Positions 36,553 through 40,613 of a stretch of 40,613 bases of DNA are shown here, piece after piece. Numbering within the stretch: position 1 is the stretch's first letter; each line of letters starts with the position of its first letter. The translations under genes and the position numbers were made by a program. The notes beneath the pieces are model-generated. The model did not search any database and was not told the origin of the DNA. It saw only the letters and a list, made by a program, of their open reading frames with translations. Origin of the DNA: Microaerobacter geothermalis. Lineage in GTDB: Bacteria; Bacillota; Bacilli; DSM-22679. The DNA is taken from contig NZ_JAKIHL010000033.1 of the NCBI RefSeq assembly GCF_021608135.1, positions 1-40,613 on the forward strand, in the 5' to 3' direction.

Positions 36553-37188
36553 GTGAATAGCCAAAGATTTGCCAAGCCTACTTCCCCATATCAGGTGCAT
36601 TTTCATGATGAGAATGCGGTCGAATTACTAGCAAAGCAATTTTTTCTTTATCTTAAACAGAAGTATTTTATGGACCTTGTGATCATATGCATTGGAACGG
36701 ATCGTTCTACCGGAGATGCCCTTGGCCCTTTAGTAGGCAGTAAATTAAAGAATTTATTGCCAGAACATGTGCCCCTTTACGGGACATTGGAACAGCCTGT
36801 TCATGCCATAAATCTTCAAGAAACGATGACTCATATTCACCAAAAACACATTCTTCCCTGTTTTATTGCTATCGATGCATGTTTAGGACAGCCTGAAAAT
36901 ATAGGGAAAATTACCATTGCTGAAGGCCCCCTAAAGCCTGGAGCTGGTGTTCAAAAGGATCTTCCTGAGATTGGGCATCTTCATATTACTGGGGTAGTAA
37001 ATGTGGGAGGATTTATGGAGTATCTCGTCCTTCAGAATACAAGGCTGCATGTGGTGATGAGCATAGCAGATGTAATTGCATCTTTTCTCTACTTAGGTAT
37101 TACACAATGGAGTTCTGCACTTTTTGAGAAGCAAAACCTACATGGAGACAAGCAGGGGATTTTCTCTCAGCCAAAACAAGAATCTTAG
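36553..37188 (+). CDS. yyaC: Spore protease YyaC
   Basis: 211 residues from a GTG with AGGAGG upstream. It shares the fold of the germination protease Gpr and hydrogenase-maturation proteases; visible are IGTDRSTGDALGPLVG (about 46-61), FIAIDACLG and a VGGFMEYLVLQNTRL region. In B. subtilis yyaC is expressed in the forespore under sigma F. The GTATA at 36495-36499 could be part of a forespore promoter, but I cannot place a good -10. Its presence indicates an endospore former. Convergent with the lipid kinase gene. Confidence 0.9.
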   Translation: MNSQRFAKPTSPYQVHFHDENAVELLAKQFFLYLKQKYFMDLVIICIGTDRSTGDALGPLVGSKLKNLLPEHVPLYGTLEQPVHAINLQETMTHIHQKHILPCFIAIDACLGQPENIGKITIAEGPLKPGAGVQKDLPEIGHLHITGVVNVGGFMEYLVLQNTRLHVVMSIADVIASFLYLGITQWSSALFEKQNLHGDKQGIFSQPKQES

Positions 37189-37202
37189 CGATGGTCCAAA
37201 GA

Positions 37203-37236
37203 AATAGCTGTGACCCATTTGAGGACATCAGCTATT
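37203..37236. terminator. Hairpin between yyaC and the lipid kinase gene
   Basis: AATAGCTG (37203-37210) pairs with CAGCTATT (37229-37236), loop 18 nt, between two convergent stop codons and including the end of the kinase gene. No strong U-tract, so a weak bidirectional terminator at most. Confidence 0.45.
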
Positions 37237-38131
37237 CGGGAACGATGATATTCATTTTTTGTTGTAACAGTGTAATTTTAATCGGAGTTTCTCCTTTTAT
37301 CTCTCCATCGGCATGGACAGGAGTTGATGGCTCCATATTTACAGTGATTTCACTGCCATAGAGAACTTTAACTTGAGGCAAATGAATATGAGTCCCTTTA
37401 AATACCTGAGGGAAAAATCTAAGTAACTGCCAACGATTTAATTGGGAAACGATAATAACTTCCAACATGCCATCATTTGGCACTGCATTCGGACTTATTT
37501 TCATCCCACCGCCGTAATATGGAATATTCGTAACCGCAGCAAACCACACCTTAGAATAGTGAAACTCCTTTTCATTTATTATAATTTTCAAGGAAGTAGG
37601 CACATACAAGAAAATCTCTTTTAACACGGTAATTACATAAGATAATTTTCCAATTCCCAATAGATTCAACCATTTCTTGTAGAAAGATCTATTGGTTTTC
37701 AAAGCAATCTGCGCATCAAATCCTGCCCCCAAAGAACTTACAAAATAACCGTTGGTCATTTTCCCTATATCAATAGAGATGGTCTTTTTTTTCATAATGA
37801 TCTCAAAAGCTTCAATAGGATGGCTTGGAATTTGATAATATCGGGCAAAATCATTTCCTGAGCCTGCCGGTATATATCCGAAGGGGATAGTAGAGGTAAC
37901 CATGCCCTCTATCACTTCATTTACTGTACCGTCTCCACCAATGGCAACGATTGCATCTATCTCTTTTTCTTGCTGAATGGCTGATTGAGTCAATTGAACT
38001 GCATGGCGTGGATATTTGGTCATATAGTAATGATAAGATATTTCTCTTCTATCCAAATAACGGGAGAGCTGAGACCAAATCTTCTCTGCTCGTTGGTTTC
38101 CAGCGCATGGATTTATAATAAAGATATACAT
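37232..38131 (-). CDS. Diacylglycerol/lipid kinase family protein (YegS/BmrU-like)
   Basis: 299 residues. DAGK catalytic domain start IINPCAGNQRAEKIW, the GGDGT nucleotide motif in AIGGDGTVNEVIEG (about 64-77), the GSGNDFAR loop, and C-terminal domain containing PVHADGEIKGETPI with the PxHxDGE signature. It phosphorylates a lipid or other diol with ATP; the substrate is unclear, since DgkB, YegS and BmrU-type proteins share this fold. Starts 6 bp after the bactofilin stop, so the three genes M23, bactofilin and kinase likely form one operon. Confidence 0.88.
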   Translation of the reverse strand: MYIFIINPCAGNQRAEKIWSQLSRYLDRREISYHYYMTKYPRHAVQLTQSAIQQEKEIDAIVAIGGDGTVNEVIEGMVTSTIPFGYIPAGSGNDFARYYQIPSHPIEAFEIIMKKKTISIDIGKMTNGYFVSSLGAGFDAQIALKTNRSFYKKWLNLLGIGKLSYVITVLKEIFLYVPTSLKIIINEKEFHYSKVWFAAVTNIPYYGGGMKISPNAVPNDGMLEVIIVSQLNRWQLLRFFPQVFKGTHIHLPQVKVLYGSEITVNMEPSTPVHADGEIKGETPIKITLLQQKMNIIVPE

Positions 38132-38137
38132 CGTAGA

Positions 38138-38533
38138 TTATTTATTCCTTGTGTCTGCTTCTGTTTTTGAACTTTTCAGCCCGTGTTCCTCCAAACTCTT
38201 CATCAGACATTGTCCGTTATATTTTCCACCTTCTTCTATGATTATGGTGGAAACCTCTACATCCCCGATAAGGACTCCTTTGGGGAGTATCTGTAATCTG
38301 CCCTCTGCAACAACGGGACCTTCTACTTTCCCTGCAATCGAAATGTTCCGTCCTCTAATCTCAGCAGCTACGTTCCCTTTTTCCCCTACAATCACATCTC
38401 CCATGGTCTCAATCTTTCCCTGATGGGAGCCATCAATTCGAACAATGCCGGTCGCCTTGATATCCCCTATGAATTCGGTGCCTGGTCCTATAATTGTATC
38501 CACTTTATTTATATTTTGCTTTCCACCAAACAT
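38138..38533 (-). CDS. Bactofilin (polymer-forming cytoskeletal protein)
   Basis: 131 residues from the ATG at 38533 with GAGAGGAG upstream; the longer frame to 38581 is without support. The core (about residues 17-105) is a right-handed beta-helix of short repeats with glycines in steps of 6-18 residues: GTEFIGDIKATGIVRIDGSHQG (in part), GDVIVGEKGNVAAEIRG, GRLQILPKGVLIGDVE. It polymerises without nucleotides into filaments that position wall enzymes or division proteins. Directly downstream of an M23 peptidase gene, a pairing also known in Gram-negatives (CcmA with Csd peptidases). Confidence 0.92.
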   Translation of the reverse strand: MFGGKQNINKVDTIIGPGTEFIGDIKATGIVRIDGSHQGKIETMGDVIVGEKGNVAAEIRGRNISIAGKVEGPVVAEGRLQILPKGVLIGDVEVSTIIIEEGGKYNGQCLMKSLEEHGLKSSKTEADTRNK

Positions 38534-38552
38534 GTAATTTCTCCTCTCAATA

Positions 38553-39461
38553 TTATGGTAAATATTTTTCTGGATTGACATATTTTCCGTATTCTTTTAC
38601 CCCATAATCCAAATGGGGCCCAGTACTCCTTCCGGTATTCCCCATTAGGGCGATCAGCTGCCCCTTTTTCACTTTATCTCCTGGTTTAACAAGATATTTA
38701 TTGAGATGAGAATAGGTTGTAGAAATTCCCCTGCCATGATAAATTTCGATATATTTACCTGATCCGCCGCGGGTTTCTGTTATGATGACTTTTCCATCAG
38801 CAGTAGCGTATACAGGAGTATTGTAATTATTCGCGATATCGATTCCCGAATGAAAAGAAGTTCTGTATGTAAACGGATCCCTTCGATATCCAAACCTTGA
38901 TGTCACTCTTCCAACAGTTGGCCATATGGATGGAGTGGATGCCAATAAATTATTTTTATCTGTCACCTCTTCCAACAATGACTTCAATCCGTTCTCTCTT
39001 TCGGGAAGCGCTTCCTTCAATTCTGCCAATCCTGTCTTTGCCTCAGTCAGTAATTGATTTTCTGTTCCGCCCTCACCATGGTCATTTAAACTGCTTATTT
39101 TCACAGATTCCTTTTTCTGCGAAAAATAGCTCTTCGTCGGATCGAAATTATTTTCTTCCCTAATTTTCATTTCCAACTCTTCCAGAGAAGCTAAACTCTT
39201 TTTCATTAGAATCACATCGCGAACTACATCAGAAAATTCCTTTTTCATTGTTTCTGCTTCCACTTTGACATACTTTAAATTCTCATTTTCTCGCTTTAAT
39301 GTTTTATACTGATTGACCCACATCACCATAAAAAATACGCCAATCACAAAAAGTATCGCGATCAATTGAAAGATAAAAACAGGAATTTTTAGGGTAATGG
39401 TTTCCTTTTCTGTATGCGGAACAATCAGAATGGTGTAATGATTTTTCTTCCCGAGCGACAT
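38553..39461 (-). CDS. Membrane-anchored M23 family metallopeptidase, bactofilin-linked
   Basis: 302 residues. Short cytoplasmic tail, one membrane helix (IFQLIAILFVIGVFFMVMWV, about 29-48), a coiled-coil stalk (LKRENENLKYVKVEAETMKKEF in part; to about 170), then the M23 domain (about 185-300). Active-site elements: FGYRRDPFTYRTSFHSGIDIA (H and D of HSGID), YSHL, and the final motif HLDYG (HLD not HLH). The 19-bp gap to the bactofilin gene places both in one operon. Likely acts in localized wall hydrolysis or as a non-catalytic partner; the ligand change makes activity uncertain. ATG with GGGAGG upstream. Confidence 0.9.
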   Translation of the reverse strand: MSLGKKNHYTILIVPHTEKETITLKIPVFIFQLIAILFVIGVFFMVMWVNQYKTLKRENENLKYVKVEAETMKKEFSDVVRDVILMKKSLASLEELEMKIREENNFDPTKSYFSQKKESVKISSLNDHGEGGTENQLLTEAKTGLAELKEALPERENGLKSLLEEVTDKNNLLASTPSIWPTVGRVTSRFGYRRDPFTYRTSFHSGIDIANNYNTPVYATADGKVIITETRGGSGKYIEIYHGRGISTTYSHLNKYLVKPGDKVKKGQLIALMGNTGRSTGPHLDYGVKEYGKYVNPEKYLP

Positions 39462-39641
39462 ATTTTACCTCCCTCAACATAAAGAAAAACAGGATAATGT
39501 CCTCCCTATATTCATAGCCTTATTCAATTTCGCTCCCTATCTATAAAAATCCTGCTTCTTCAATCACTTTTTCATAAATTTCAACAAAATTCATCACTCT
39601 TTCATATTTTTCGAGTTTGACCTTGGGTTATTTGTTGCAAT

Positions 39642-40370
39642 CTACTGAAAAAATCCTGAAAAAATACCGGATAAATAGGAGATCAGTGGTACTAAGATCG
39701 CTACAATCAGCATGGATGGCAACAAATTAGCCACATTTATCTTTTTGATTTCCAATAAATTAATGGCAATTGCCACAATTAAAATTCCACCTGTTGAGGT
39801 GATTTCTGTTATCATTTGTTGCAGCAAAGCTTCACTGATCAATTTTTCAATGTAAGTAGCACTAATAGCGATCAAGCCTTGATACAAAAAAACTGGAATT
39901 GCTGAAAACGCAACGCCAATCCCTAAAGTAGAAGAAAAAATAATGGATGAAAATCCGTCCAACATCGCCTTTGTGTATAAAATATCGTGATTTTCCCTTA
40001 AACCGCTGTCTAACGCACCCAATATTGCCATTGCCCCTATGGTGTAAACTAAAGTGGCTGTGACAAATCCCGTGACAATTTTTTTGTTCCCCTTTCCGCC
40101 AATGGTTTTCTCTAGTAATTCCCCTAATTGGTCTAGCCTCTTTTCCACCTTCATTAACTCTCCTATAATTCCACCAATCACTAGACTTAAAATCACCACC
40201 AAAATGTTTTCAGTCTTAAGCCCCATCGATATCCCCAAGATCATCACTGATAACCCAATCCCCTGCATGACTGTTCGTTTTAAATTGGATGAAACACTAG
40301 AAAAAAAAGAGCCAATGACAGCTCCTACAATAATCGCCAACGCATTTACTATGGTTCCTAGCAGTACCAT
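39642..40370 (-). CDS. DUF554 family membrane protein
   Basis: 242 residues with about seven hydrophobic segments: LGTIVNALAIIVGAVIGSFF at the start, SVMILGISMGL, ILVVILSLVIGGIIGELM, IVTGFVTATLVYTIGAMAILGALDSGLRENHDILYTKAMLDGFSSIIF (in part; the AILGALDSGLRGD-like loop is the DUF554 signature), and four more. B. subtilis YdfK and E. coli YqgA are relatives. Function unknown. It is common next to parB near the origin in thermophilic Bacillales. GAGGTGGAG ribosome-binding site. Confidence 0.9.
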   Translation of the reverse strand: MVLLGTIVNALAIIVGAVIGSFFSSVSSNLKRTVMQGIGLSVMILGISMGLKTENILVVILSLVIGGIIGELMKVEKRLDQLGELLEKTIGGKGNKKIVTGFVTATLVYTIGAMAILGALDSGLRENHDILYTKAMLDGFSSIIFSSTLGIGVAFSAIPVFLYQGLIAISATYIEKLISEALLQQMITEITSTGGILIVAIAINLLEIKKINVANLLPSMLIVAILVPLISYLSGIFSGFFQ

Positions 40371-40613
40371 CTCTCCACCTCTTTTTTATTGCCTTATTTT
40401 TTATAGATGCAGAACTAAACTTACATGACCCGAAGGGTCACAAATTCTCATGAAAATAATTCCATCCAGTAGTTACCTAGTTACTGTATCATCGTCATCT
40501 TCTCATAATGGAAATTGAACAGGGGAATGGTAAGTCGTAAATCTTTATGGTGGTAGCAATATCAGACCCCGCGAACTAAACGGACAGCATCGATCATTGA
40601 GCACAAATTCCTG
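40371..40613. other. Right-hand edge, no recognised gene
   Basis: Promoter region of the DUF554 gene and the start of the next spacer. A short hairpin, TGACCC-GAA-GGGTCA (40426-40440), lacks a U-tract. The minus strand frame running in from the right edge (ending near 40540) is too short to judge. Confidence 0.4.

Noticed and set aside
40426-40440. TGACCC-GAA-GGGTCA hairpin near the right edge
   Set aside because: Six-bp stem without U-tract; too short to call as terminator or operator.

Overview
The window looks like the origin-proximal part of a low-GC, endospore-forming Bacillales chromosome. Evidence: the order rpsR-ssb-rpsF-ychF, yybS-gdpP-rplI-dnaB-purA and walR-walK-yycH-yycI-yycJ-htrA-rlmH is the classic Bacillus arrangement, a spore-specific yyaC is present, and ribosome-binding sites are strong AGGAGG types with frequent TTG and GTG starts. 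A thermophilic or facultatively anaerobic Bacillaceae-like species (Tepidibacillus-type) would fit, but that is inference. Nearly all genes lie on the minus strand.

Layout, left to right. 1-5.1 kb: tail of an unidentified gene, then a minus-strand operon for a NEW3-domain membrane protein plus an ABC-2 transporter, divergent from an ECF sigma factor and its zinc-binding, RskA-like anti-sigma factor. 5.1-7.3 kb: an aldo/keto reductase and an MFS exporter. 7.3-11.4 kb: glutaminyl-tRNA synthetase (not the usual Bacillus route to Gln-tRNA) and a kbl-tdh operon that converts threonine to glycine. 11.7-15.7 kb: accessory metabolism, with a nitroreductase, a nitrilase-like hydrolase with a GNAT acetyltransferase, and a DUF438/hemerythrin protein behind a near-perfect FNR box. 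15.9-25.7 kb: rlmH, a tiny CxxH/CxxC protein, HtrA, the complete WalRK two-component operon, an M23/LysM/G5 peptidoglycan hydrolase and tRNA-Thr(CGU). 25.8-35.3 kb: a small stress-like protein, purA, dnaB, rplI, gdpP, yybS, rpsR, ssb, rpsF, ychF, a DUF951 protein, and the C-terminal scrap of an MscS channel. 35.3-40.4 kb: a YkvI-like membrane protein, yyaC, a diacylglycerol-kinase-family enzyme, a bactofilin paired with a second M23 protein, and a DUF554 membrane protein. The next gene to the right would normally be parB/parA.

The genes fall into themes. Cell-wall homeostasis includes WalRK with its YycHI regulators, HtrA, GdpP (c-di-AMP turnover) and two membrane-anchored M23 proteins, both with an HLD instead of an HLH third zinc motif. 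Replication and translation includes dnaB, ssb, ribosomal proteins, rlmH and glnS. Redox and anaerobic adaptation includes the FNR-box hemerythrin protein and the nitroreductase. No prophage, CRISPR array or intact insertion sequence was seen. The less ordinary signals are the ECF/anti-sigma plus NEW3-ABC cluster, the paired HLD M23 proteins (one next to a bactofilin), the FNR-controlled DUF438 gene, an 80-nt structured element between two convergent genes, and the decayed mscS.
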